From Prevotella sp. CAG:1058 (GTDB lineage Bacteria > Bacteroidota > Bacteroidia > Bacteroidales > Bacteroidaceae), in assembly GCA_000433175.1 (NCBI GenBank), contig HF986704.1:1-54621 (forward strand): 54,621 nucleotides of DNA, given 5' to 3'. The notes under the pieces are model-generated. The model worked only from the letters and a program-made list of their open reading frames with translations, searched no databases and was not told where the DNA came from. Made by a program: the position numbers and the translations under genes. Shown here in pieces: positions 1-7,816 of the stretch (the stretch's first letter is position 1; every line of letters starts with the position of its first letter).

Positions 1-1
1 A

Positions 2-817
2 CTTGCCGACGGGCTGTGGCGTATGTATGACAAAATGGGCGAAACCGACTCCGTAATCAAGTATGCCAAGATAAGCAACGGGCTGATGGGCGACATCACG
101 ACAGACCTGATGAAGAAAAGTTGCTCGTCGGTCCAGGCGCAGTATGAACGCGGCAGGCTGCGCACCGAGGTGGCCGGCAAGACCATCGAAGCCGAGCGCG
201 CCAAGACCACCGCACTTGCCGTAGCCCTTGTGCTGTTGGCCGTAGTGTCTGTATCGGTGCTGGTTATAAGGAAAAGGCGTGCCGAGTCACGCCTCCGCGA
301 AGAACGCCACCGCCGCGACCTTGACACGCTGGAGAGGGCGCAGCGCGAGCTGCAACAGCTGCTTACGCTTACCGGCGAGGAGCGCGACGCCCTTGCGGCG
401 GAGAAGCGCGAGGCCATAGAGCGGCTGCAAGCCATGGAGACCATGCAGCGCCACGCTGACGAGGCAACAGTAGAAGAACGCCTGTCGGCAGCCCCGGCGG
501 CGCGCCGCTTCAGGCAGATAGCCACGACTCCTACCGACAGTCCTACCGCCGGCGAGTGGCAGGCGCTGCGCTCGATGATTAACAGCGAGATACCCGGATT
601 TTACTCTACGCTCAACAACGGGCACGTCCTCCGTCCTGACGAGTACGATGTCTGCATACTGCTGCGCCTGCATTTCAAGCCGTTGGAGATAAGTAACCTT
701 ACAGGCATATCGCAGAAAAACGTCTCGGCCATGCGCCGCCGCATGTTGCAGAAGGTTACAGGGCGCGACGGCAAGCCGCATGACTTTGACGACTTCATTT
801 TGAGTATCGTGAAATGA
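2..817 (+). CDS. TPR / transmembrane / HTH regulator, C-terminal part (5' end outside window)
   Basis: The frame is open to the left edge, so only the last 271 residues are visible; the Met codon at 23 is internal. The visible part starts with a TPR-like helix (LADGLWRMYDKMGETD), followed by one membrane helix (TTALAVALVLLAVVSVSVLVI, about residues 68-88) and a long charged coiled coil rich in R, E and Q. The C-terminal domain (LRPDEYDVCILL...GISQKNVSAMRRRM) looks like a LuxR-type helix-turn-helix. Bacteroidetes encode many such membrane regulators: periplasmic TPRs, one helix, cytoplasmic DNA-binding domain. The protein coded at 3374-4975 has the same layout and a related C-terminus. The target is unknown; the adjacent outer-membrane barrel gene is the obvious candidate, by inference only. 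Confidence 0.8.
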   Translation, partial: LADGLWRMYDKMGETDSVIKYAKISNGLMGDITTDLMKKSCSSVQAQYERGRLRTEVAGKTIEAERAKTTALAVALVLLAVVSVSVLVIRKRRAESRLREERHRRDLDTLERAQRELQQLLTLTGEERDALAAEKREAIERLQAMETMQRHADEATVEERLSAAPAARRFRQIATTPTDSPTAGEWQALRSMINSEIPGFYSTLNNGHVLRPDEYDVCILLRLHFKPLEISNLTGISQKNVSAMRRRMLQKVTGRDGKPHDFDDFILSIVK

Positions 818-896
818 CAGTCCGCGCTTAACGCCCTTTGTTTCAGACGTTTGCACCGGCATGTAGATTTTTGTAGAAAATATCGGTGCTGCTTGT

Positions 897-928
897 TTTG
901 CCCGTAAAACGGCAAATCGTTATCTTTG
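897..928 (+). promoter_or_regulatory. Promoter of the frameshifted barrel gene
   Basis: TTTG at 897-900 and TATCTTTG at 921-928 are separated by 20 bp, matching the Bacteroidetes -33/-7 consensus. The ATG follows at 956. Confidence 0.75.
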
Positions 929-955
929 CCGGCGTATCTGAAACACTGTGCAACG

Positions 956-3039
956 ATGAAAAACTTTCTGATAATCCTTTTGTTCCCGTTCTGCGCCCTG
1001 CCCGTGGCAGCGCAGACCGTTGCCGCCGACTCCGCACGCATCGACAGTCTGGTGCGCACCCTGCCCGAAGTGATGGTAAGCGGCGAGCGCCCCGTAGTCA
1101 GGGTGAGGGCAGTGCCTTGGTTTACGACGTCGGCCGCATGCCCGGCAGCGCCACTGCCGACAACGCATACGAGGCGCTGAAGACCCTGCCCGGAGTCATC
1201 GAGACGGGCGGCAGCCTGACGCTGTCAGGCCAGGCGGTAACGCTGATACTCGACGGACGCGCCACAAGCCTGACGCAGGAGCAGCTCGCCCTGCTGTTGA
1301 AGAGCATGCCTAAGGACAGGCTGGAGAATGTAGAGGTGATGTATAACGCACCGGCGCGCTACCAGGTCGGCGGAGCCTGCATCAACATAAACCTGAAGCA
1401 CGAGACCGCCGGGCGGCAGACGCTTACGGGCGAGGCGTTCGCCGCATACGACCAGAGCCGCCGGGCGGCGTTCCAGGAGCGCGCCACCATAGTGTATGCC
1501 GGCAGGAAGCTGACAGCCGACCTTATGTATTCGGTCAACCACGGCCAGTCTTACTCAACCACGGCCATAACCTCGCACCACGGCCTCGCCGACGGTACGG
1601 TGCACTACATATCGTCGCTGCAGCGCACCGTGGCCGACGGCCACAACCACAGCCTGCGCCTCTCGCTCGGCTACAACTTCTCCGACAAGCACCGCCTTGC
1701 CCTTAGCTATTACGCCACATACGCCGATACCGAAAACCGCCAGGCCACCACAGGCTCGATAAACGCCACCAACCGTCTTGACTCGAGCCCGTTGATGCAC
1801 AACCTCTCGCTCGACTACAGCCTGCCTTCCGGGACGAACATTGGGGCTGAATACACCTATTACCGCAATCCGCAGACGCAGACGCTTAGCAGCATACTGG
1901 CCGACCGCACGCTCGACTACGTGTCTGACAGCCGCCAGACGCTCGACATCTGGAAAGTGTATGCCCGCCAGACGCACGCGCTGAAGGCAGGGTGGGGGCT
2001 GAACTACGGTGTGTACTTCACGTGGACGATCGACCACAGCCGCCAGACGTACCGCCCGACAGGCGAAGCCACAGGCACGCTGCCCGGCGACCAGGACACC
2101 CGCAGGCGTGAGAACACGCTCAACGCATACGCCGGATTCAGCAAGAATTTCAATAACAAGGTAATCATCGACGCATCCCTCGCCGCCCAACGTTACGACA
2201 ACAGGGCGTGCCGCGAGTGGAGCCTGCTGCCCACGGTCAACCTTACTTACATCCCCGCGCAGGGGCATATACTCCAGTTCGGGCTCAGCAGCACGGCAGC
2301 CTATCCCGAGTATTGGGCGGTACAGGATTTTACGGCATACAGCAACGGCGGCTACGACGAGATAAAGGGCAACCCCGGGCTTAAGCCCTCGCGCGACTAT
2401 ACGGCAGGGCTTGTCTACGTGCTGCTCAACAAATACGTGTTCAGAGGCTGGTTCTCATATACCGGCGACCTGTTCATGCAGACCCTTTACCAACGCCCTG
2501 ACCACTTGACCGAGACTTTCAGGTATGTCAACTTCGACTTCCAGCAGCAGGCCGGGCTTATGGCTTCAGCCCCACTGAAGGCAGGGCGGTGGTATACGGG
2601 CAACCTTACGGCCGTGGGCGTATGGATGCGCCACAAGGATTCCGATTTTTACGACATACCCTTCGACCGCAGCATTGCTTACGGCATGCTGACACTTAAC
2701 AACGATTTCACCCTCGCCTCTACGCCCGAGATAAAGCTCTCGCTCAACGGCTCGGCACGTACGCGCGCCATCCAGGGCAATTACGACCTGCCGGCGTCAG
2801 GTTCCGTCAGCGCGGCGTTGCAGGTAAGGTTCCTTAAGGACAAGCGCGCCACGCTCAAGCTCTATTGCAGCGACATATTCGAAACTTCACAGATAGACCC
2901 TTACATAGATTTTAAGGGGCAGCGTTTCAGCATGGACATGTCCAGCTTCCGCCACTTCGGACTGTCGTTCAGCTACGCCTTCGGCAACTACAAGGAGAAG
3001 CAGCACAAGGAGGTTGACACGTCGAGGTTCAGGAAATAA
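956..3039 (+). pseudogene. Outer-membrane beta-barrel protein (OMP_b-brl_3 type), frameshifted near 1106
   Basis: From the ATG at 956 the frame encodes a signal peptide (MKNFLIILLFPFCALPVAAQ) and the typical N-terminus LPEVMVSGERPVV, but it leaves the family sequence after about 50 codons. The rest (ALVYDVGRMPGS...AYEALKTLPGV, a plug-like segment, then about 500 residues of barrel) lies in the next frame from about 1108 to the stop at 3039. Adding one base in the GAGGGC run at 1105-1110 restores one 694-codon frame (2084+1 bp is divisible by 3). The family comprises TonB-dependent-receptor-like barrels of roughly 700-800 aa. The promoter is good and the rest of the frame is undamaged, so the lesion is recent or a sequencing error. 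The downstream frame is also open leftward to 886, but that start lies upstream of the promoter and has no signal peptide. Confidence 0.8.
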
Positions 3040-3097
3040 GTATGCCCGACTTTGCATTTTATATCTCTCTTATTTTCAATAGTTTACGTTAGCATTT

Positions 3098-3187
3098 CTA
3101 AAAGGTGGCCTTTTGCGTTCCAAAAGGTCGCCTTTTATGTATCAATAGGTATCCTTTTACGAGCCGAAAGGTTACCTTTCGCAAATG
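3098..3187. repeat. 22-bp-period array A (4 units)
   Basis: Four head-to-tail 22-bp units start at 3098, 3120, 3142 and 3164. Their cores are AAAAGGTGGCCTTTT, AAAAGGTCGCCTTTT, AATAGGTATCCTTTT and CGAAAGGTTACCTTTCG. The fourth keeps perfect dyad symmetry through paired A-to-G and T-to-C changes. The array lies in the 334-bp gap between the barrel gene and the next regulator, upstream of that regulator's promoter. Confidence 0.9.
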
Positions 3188-3336
3188 GGGCGGTACGCAC
3201 TTGCCGTTTCATGTTACAAGTTACATGAGAATGATGATGGTTTTTACTGCCTTCATTGTTGCTTTTTATAGTAATTTGCTATGGGCGTTGACAATCTGAA
3301 AAAGTATTTGATAGTGTATTATTGGTCTTTGAAACG

Positions 3337-3368
3337 TTTGCTGCAAAGGCGGATTTTTATTACTTTTG
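3337..3368 (+). promoter_or_regulatory. Promoter of TPR-HTH regulator
   Basis: TTTG 3337-3340, 20 bp, TACTTTTG 3361-3368. The start codon at 3374 is 5 nt beyond the -7 element, so the mRNA should be leaderless or nearly so. Confidence 0.7.
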
Positions 3369-3373
3369 CAGAT

Positions 3374-4975
3374 ATGAAAAATACAATTTACATTGTTTTA
3401 TTTATAATGCTGATCACCGTTTCGTGTAGTGGCGATGGCGGTGTCGGGGGAGAGCTGGCTGCCATCGATTCACTGGCGGACACACGCGCCGATAGTGCGC
3501 TGTGCCTGCTCGATGCCATGAAGGAACGCATGGCCGGCGAAGACACGCCGGCGCAGATGTATTACAGTCTTGTACGCATCAAGGCAACTGATAAGGCAGG
3601 ACTTCGTCCGGCGTCTGATTCTGTTATCCAGCGTGTTGTCAGCTATTACGAGAATGACGGTGAACAAGGGCTGTTGCCTGTTGCTTATTATTATGCGGGG
3701 CGTGCTTACCGCAGGATGAACGACGCTCCGCGGGCGCTTGGCTATATGCAGAAAGCTGCAGAAGCAGCTGATGGACAGGGCGTTAAGGGACGGCTACGCA
3801 GCAAGATATATTCGCAGACAGGCTATCTTATGTCTTTACAGGGCTTTGCAGCCGAGGCGCTGGAGTGCCATGAAAAAGCTTATGCTGCCAGTCGTGCTGT
3901 TGGTGACACGTTGGGAATGGTGTTTAGCCTGAGAGACATTGGCGAGGAGAGTTGGAGCCTGAACCGGGGAGATTCGGCACTTTCGTATTACAGCCGTGCG
4001 GCAGAGCTTGCACTGGCGTGTGGTGAAATGGAAGCCTATGCCAACGTGAACAGGCAGATGGCTGTAATCTGGCTGATAAAGGGGAATACGGAAATGGCAG
4101 GACGTGCGTTGCGGTGCTCGGAGGTATATGTTGACTCAGCCGATATTAGTTCCACGCTGTCAATCTATGCCGACTATTACGCACAGGCCGGTATGGCCGA
4201 TTCGGCATTGGTTTGTGACCGGCGTCTTGTCTCGGAAGGAAACGTTTATGGACGGCGTGCGGCTTACGGCAGGATGACGGAATATTATCTTGAACGTGGC
4301 GACGTGTCAGCGGCACGTCGATGTTTCGCCATGTACCGCGCTTATGGTGATTCCGTAGCGGCCGTGACGGCGGCAGATGAGATGGCTGACGCTTACGCCA
4401 TGTATGACTATAAGTTGAGGGAGAAGGAGAACATGGAATTGATAGTGAAGCGTAATAATGACCAAGTGAAACTGGTTGTGCTCGGTTCATTGTGTATTGT
4501 TTTAGCTTTGGCGACGGCTTTTCTCGTTGTACGCAACAGGTTGCGAGCCCAGTTGCGACGTTTCAAGAAAGAACGGTTAAGGCACATCGAGGCTGAGGCT
4601 GCCGGAACAGGCGGGCACGACGGACGGTTTGAGCAATTGGTGGCTACCGGCGCATACATGAATGTACAGAAGAGGATAAGCGAGTATCCTGTTAAGCAGG
4701 TGTCGCTGACAGACATCGAGTGGCGCGAATTGGACGAGGAGGTGAACAGGGTGTACTGTGGCTTCGGGCGTAAAGTGCGCGAACTATGTAGCATGAGCAG
4801 GCACGAATACCGTGTTTGCCTGTTGGTAAAGATAGGCGTGGCACCGGTAAACATAGCCCAGATGACCAACCATAGCAAAGAAGCTATAACTTCAGTGCGG
4901 CGAAGACTGTTCTTCAAGGCTTTCGGCGAAAAGGCTTCACCTGCGGAGTGGGATAAGATAATACGCTCATTATAA
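3374..4975 (+). CDS. TPR lipoprotein / transmembrane / HTH regulator
   Basis: 533 aa. I chose the ATG at 3374 because it gives a signal peptide with a lipobox (MKNTIYIVLFIMLITVSC) directly after the promoter; an upstream ATG at 3281 precedes the promoter. TPR-like helical repeats fill residues 30-340 (for example YYYAGRAYRRMNDAPRALGYM). A membrane helix is at about 365-386, then a basic coiled coil, and a C-terminal helix-turn-helix (MSRHEYRVCLLVKIG..NIAQMTNHSKEAITSVRRR, about 473-515). This is a one-component transmembrane regulator of the same type as the gene at the left edge, with which it shares the C-terminal fold pattern. Both a lipidated N-terminus and an internal membrane helix would tether it twice. 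Ligand and targets are unknown. Confidence 0.8.
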   Translation: MKNTIYIVLFIMLITVSCSGDGGVGGELAAIDSLADTRADSALCLLDAMKERMAGEDTPAQMYYSLVRIKATDKAGLRPASDSVIQRVVSYYENDGEQGLLPVAYYYAGRAYRRMNDAPRALGYMQKAAEAADGQGVKGRLRSKIYSQTGYLMSLQGFAAEALECHEKAYAASRAVGDTLGMVFSLRDIGEESWSLNRGDSALSYYSRAAELALACGEMEAYANVNRQMAVIWLIKGNTEMAGRALRCSEVYVDSADISSTLSIYADYYAQAGMADSALVCDRRLVSEGNVYGRRAAYGRMTEYYLERGDVSAARRCFAMYRAYGDSVAAVTAADEMADAYAMYDYKLREKENMELIVKRNNDQVKLVVLGSLCIVLALATAFLVVRNRLRAQLRRFKKERLRHIEAEAAGTGGHDGRFEQLVATGAYMNVQKRISEYPVKQVSLTDIEWRELDEEVNRVYCGFGRKVRELCSMSRHEYRVCLLVKIGVAPVNIAQMTNHSKEAITSVRRRLFFKAFGEKASPAEWDKIIRSL

Positions 4976-5010
4976 GGGAGTTATGGTTGTGTGCGCATGC
5001 GCTTATGCCA

Positions 5011-5030
5011 GTGTGCATGAAGATGCACAC
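5011..5030. other. Perfect 8-bp hairpin, possible terminator
   Basis: GTGTGCAT, GAAG loop, ATGCACAC lies 36 nt after the regulator stop. There is no U-tract, so intrinsic termination is uncertain. Confidence 0.4.
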
Positions 5031-5060
5031 CGCTTGAACACGCTTTGCACACGCGGAAAT

Positions 5061-5091
5061 ATTGATAAGTTGAACCTATAATATAATTTTG
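5061..5091 (+). promoter_or_regulatory. Promoter of 51-aa small protein
   Basis: TAATTTTG 5084-5091 is an exact -7 match; ATTG 5061-5064 is a 3/4 match to the -33 box at 19 bp spacing. The ATG at 5095 follows 3 nt after the -7 box, implying a leaderless mRNA. Confidence 0.6.
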
Positions 5092-5094
5092 CAA

Positions 5095-5250
5095 ATGAAA
5101 AAGACGAAGAAAGTTAAAAACATTTTTTCAGTCGTATCAGTGTTGGTGACTGCCGTCATCGGTTTGTTGGCTGACGGACTGTCGGGTGTGATGAGCCTGA
5201 TAGGTTTCCCGCCCGACAAGAAAAGCGACAAGGGCAACGACATTATATGA
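5095..5250 (+). CDS. Small membrane protein, 51 aa
   Basis: The gene is short but supported by a promoter immediately upstream. The product starts with a lysine-rich stretch (MKKTKKVKN), then one hydrophobic segment (IFSVVSVLVTAVIGLLADG, about 10-28), a second shorter one (LSGVMSLIGF), and a charged tail PPDKKSDKGND. I do not recognise the family. Size and layout recall the tiny membrane peptides Bacteroidetes genomes carry in quantity, but no homology claim is made. It may form a unit with the 39-aa lipoprotein 122 bp downstream. A positively charged N-terminus plus a single helix also fits a type I toxin-like peptide, for which no antisense RNA was seen. Confidence 0.55.
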   Translation: MKKTKKVKNIFSVVSVLVTAVIGLLADGLSGVMSLIGFPPDKKSDKGNDII

Positions 5251-5372
5251 CGACACCGGCGCTCGGCACGGCTGGAAAACAAGACAAAGGCAGACCTGAC
5301 TGCTGATAAGAAAAAAGGACGGTTGCGAAAATCGCCGCCGGTATATGGTTAACATTATAATATTTTATTATT

Positions 5373-5492
5373 ATGAAAAAGTTTTTGTTTTTTGTCTGTG
5401 CCTTGGTGGCTGCCTGTGTAATGAGTTCGTGTTCAGGCAATGAAGACGTGAAGGTCGATTCTGGTTCTTCTTATTATATCAGTTTGGGTTAA
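5373..5492 (+). CDS. Very small lipoprotein, 39 aa
   Basis: MKKFLFFVCALVAACVMSSC is a clear lipoprotein signal with a Cys at position 20, leaving a mature peptide of about 20 residues rich in acidic and polar residues (SGNEDVKVDSG, then SSYYISLG). The start sits after an AT-rich stretch (TATTTTATTATT), the usual translation-initiation context in Bacteroidetes. It stands 15 bp before the next gene's ATG, so co-translation or co-transcription is likely. I do not recognise the family. A mature lipopeptide this short cannot be a fold-bearing enzyme; it may be a membrane anchor or an unprocessed remnant. Confidence 0.55.
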   Translation: MKKFLFFVCALVAACVMSSCSGNEDVKVDSGSSYYISLG

Positions 5493-5507
5493 TTACGATT
5501 TCAATTT

Positions 5508-5948
5508 ATGATAAATGTAAGGTATATGGAAGAACTGTTTTTTAAGATTGTCTCACGCCTTCGCTTTACATGGAGACGTTATTTCTGGGTTGTCGTCGCA
5601 CTTTATGCCATAGGATTGCCACTTGAGTATCTTGTAAAGTCTGATGTTGTAAGTTTGGTAGGTTCTATGTTCGAGTTTGCGGCAGACCTGCTTGTTGTGA
5701 TGCTCGTTATTGTGGTTCCTGATGGCGATGGGTTTAAACCAGAGATAAGTGGAGCCATGTCAACCGGCCCTGGGTCGGTTAAGAATGAGCTGAGAGCTAT
5801 GCCTTATGGATATCGGCTCATATTGGAAGGGATAATGCTTGTATCCATAGGTTTTAGTTTTGGTTTCAATAATTGGTGGTTTCTTCTGTTATTGGGGATT
5901 GATGTCGTCATAGAATTGGCTTTTTGGATAAAGCGGAAATTTTTGTAG
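5508..5948 (+). CDS. Membrane protein of unknown function, 146 aa
   Basis: About four hydrophobic segments are visible: RYFWVVVALYAIGLPLEYL (about 24-42), SLVGSMFEFAADLLVVMLVIVV (48-69), YRLILEGIMLVSIGFSFGF (102-120) and WWFLLLLGIDVVIELAFWI (123-141). The C-terminus is basic (KRKFL), suggesting it faces the cytoplasm. An alternative ATG at 5526 would remove six residues (MINVRY). No conserved motif was recognised. It lies directly after the 39-aa lipoprotein and before a strong hairpin terminator, so the three small genes at 5095-5948 could be one transcript. Confidence 0.65.
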   Translation: MINVRYMEELFFKIVSRLRFTWRRYFWVVVALYAIGLPLEYLVKSDVVSLVGSMFEFAADLLVVMLVIVVPDGDGFKPEISGAMSTGPGSVKNELRAMPYGYRLILEGIMLVSIGFSFGFNNWWFLLLLGIDVVIELAFWIKRKFL

Positions 5949-5999
5949 CCAACCAGTAACATTTATTTTGATTAATACATGCTGTTTGTTTAAACAGTT

Positions 6000-6032
6000 A
6001 AGCCCATGGTGTTGTGCGTCAGCCATGGGCTT
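6000..6032. terminator. Hairpin terminator, 10-bp stem
   Basis: AAGCCCATGG / CCATGGGCTT with a 13-nt loop, about 50 bp after the 146-aa membrane protein. A small second hairpin (CTGTTTGTTTAAACAG) sits just upstream at 5981-5996. Confidence 0.6.
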
Positions 6033-6142
6033 TGCTGTTGTATTGGTGTAAGTCAGCCGTCAAGATGTCGTACGGTAACGTTTCTTTTGTAAACGCTGCG
6101 GTGTAAGGTAACAATAAAAAAGCTTGTTTAACGCCTTATAAT

Positions 6143-6173
6143 TTTGCTTTTAAGGCTAATTGCATTATCTTTG
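6143..6173 (+). promoter_or_regulatory. glyS promoter
   Basis: TTTG 6143-6146, 19 bp, TATCTTTG 6166-6173. The leader to the ATG at 6273 is about 95 nt. Nothing resembling a T-box is visible in it. Confidence 0.75.
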
Positions 6174-6272
6174 CAGGCAAAAGCGGGTGCGTGCGTGGCT
6201 TTTTGTAAGCGGCGCATGGCTTTTATTAATCGGAATATAACAAATAAAGATATAAGGTAAAGGAAACAAAGA

Positions 6273-7814
6273 ATGGCACAAGATGATGTTTTTAAGAAAA
6301 TAGTGTCGCACTGCAAGGAGTATGGCTTCGTATTCCCGAGCAGCGACATCTATGACGGTCTGGCCGCGGTGTACGACTACGGGCAGAACGGTGTTGAACT
6401 GAAGAACAACATAAAGGAGTATTGGTGGAAGAGCATGGTGCTGCTGCACGAGAACATAGTGGGCATAGACTCGGCCATCTTCATGCACCCTACGATATGG
6501 AAGGCGAGCGGACACGTTGACGCCTTCAACGACCCGCTGATAGACAACCGCGACTCTAAGAAGCGCTACCGTGCGGACGTGCTGATAGAGGACCAGATAG
6601 CAAAATATGAGGAGAAGATAAACAAGGAGGTGGAGAAGGCGCGCAAGAAGTTTGGCGAGGCCTTCGACGAGGCGAAGTTCCGCGAGACTAACCCGCGCGT
6701 AATGGCCCACCAGCAGAAGCGCGACGCCCTGCATGAGCGTTACACCAGGGCGATGCAGGGCCCTGACCTGGAGGAGCTGAAGCAGATAATACTGGACGAG
6801 GGCATAGTGGACCCGATAAGCGGCACTAAGAACTGGACTGACGTGCGCCAGTTTAACCTGATGTTCTCTACGGAGATGGGCTCGACTGCCGACGCTGCCA
6901 GCAAGATATACCTGCGCCCGGAGACGGCGCAGGGCATCTTCGTGAACTACCTGAACGTGCAGAAGACGGGGCGCATGAAGATACCGTTCGGCATAGCGCA
7001 GATAGGCAAGGCGTTCCGCAACGAGATAGTGGCGCGCCAGTTTATCTTCCGCATGCGCGAGTTCGAGCAGATGGAGATGCAGTTCTTCGTCAAGCCGGGC
7101 ACGGAGATGGAGTGGTTCAACAAGTGGAAGGAGCTGCGCATGAAGTGGCACCAGGCACTGGGCTTCGGGGAGGAGAACTACCGCTTCCACGACCACGAGA
7201 AGCTGGCGCACTACGCCAACGCGGCTACCGACATAGAGTTCCGCATGCCGTTCGGCTTCAAGGAGGTGGAGGGCATACACAGCCGCACCGACTTCGACCT
7301 GTCGCAGCACGAGAAGTTCTCGGGCAAGTCGATAAAGTACTTCGACCCGCAGACTGGCGAGAGCTACACTCCGTACGACATCGAGACGTCGATCGGCGTA
7401 GACCGCATGTTCCTCTCGATAATGTGCCACGCATACTGCGAGGAGAAGCTGGAGAGCGGCGAGACCCGCGTAGTGTTGAAGCTGCCTGCCGCCCTTGCGC
7501 CTGTGAAGCTGGCCGTGATGCCGCTGTTGAAGAAGGACGGGCTGCCCGAGAAGGCGCGCGGAATAATCGACGGACTGAAGCTGCACTTCAACTGCCAGTA
7601 CGACGAGAAGGACTCGATAGGCAAGCGTTACCGCCGCCAGGACGCAATAGGTACTCCGTATTGTATTACGGTTGACCACGACACGCTCGAGAACGACACG
7701 GTGACGCTGCGTTTCCGCGACACGATGGAGCAGGAGCGCGTCAACATAGCCGACCTGCGCGGCATAATAGAGGACAAGGTGAGCATAGCAAGCCTGTTAA
7801 AAAAATTGCAGTAA
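6273..7814 (+). CDS. glyS: Glycyl-tRNA synthetase (dimeric, class II)
   Basis: Charges tRNA-Gly with glycine in the cytoplasm. 513 aa, the usual size of the single-chain alpha2 enzyme rather than the bacterial alpha2beta2 GlyQ/GlyS pair. N-terminal KIVSHCKEYGFVFPSSDIYDG..AAVYDYGQNG is the family signature. Class II motif 2 is visible in FRNEIVARQFIFRMREFEQMEMQFF (about 248-272, given here only as its family landmark), and motif 3 in SIGVDRMFLSIM (about 370). The C-terminal anticodon-binding domain (LPAALAPVKLAVMPLLKK onward) is complete. Codon use is strongly G/C-ending except that isoleucine is almost always ATA. The next gene starts 2 nt after the stop. Confidence 0.97.
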   Translation: MAQDDVFKKIVSHCKEYGFVFPSSDIYDGLAAVYDYGQNGVELKNNIKEYWWKSMVLLHENIVGIDSAIFMHPTIWKASGHVDAFNDPLIDNRDSKKRYRADVLIEDQIAKYEEKINKEVEKARKKFGEAFDEAKFRETNPRVMAHQQKRDALHERYTRAMQGPDLEELKQIILDEGIVDPISGTKNWTDVRQFNLMFSTEMGSTADAASKIYLRPETAQGIFVNYLNVQKTGRMKIPFGIAQIGKAFRNEIVARQFIFRMREFEQMEMQFFVKPGTEMEWFNKWKELRMKWHQALGFGEENYRFHDHEKLAHYANAATDIEFRMPFGFKEVEGIHSRTDFDLSQHEKFSGKSIKYFDPQTGESYTPYDIETSIGVDRMFLSIMCHAYCEEKLESGETRVVLKLPAALAPVKLAVMPLLKKDGLPEKARGIIDGLKLHFNCQYDEKDSIGKRYRRQDAIGTPYCITVDHDTLENDTVTLRFRDTMEQERVNIADLRGIIEDKVSIASLLKKLQ

Positions 7815-7816
7815 CG

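Noticed and set aside
3098..3187. CRISPR-like array
   Set aside because: The 22-bp period is too short, units are degenerate, there are no unique spacers of constant length, and no cas genes are present.
3105..3299. Small ORF across array A, and similar frames over arrays C and D (27637-27977, 37522-38030)
   Set aside because: They are translations of the repeats themselves, without promoter, start context or family sequence.
6165..7679. 504-codon open frame antisense to glyS
   Set aside because: A mirror of GC-biased codons in glyS; low-complexity Val/Leu/Arg protein without a domain. Other long antisense frames (1555-2268, 45334-46182, 9149-10054) are the same.
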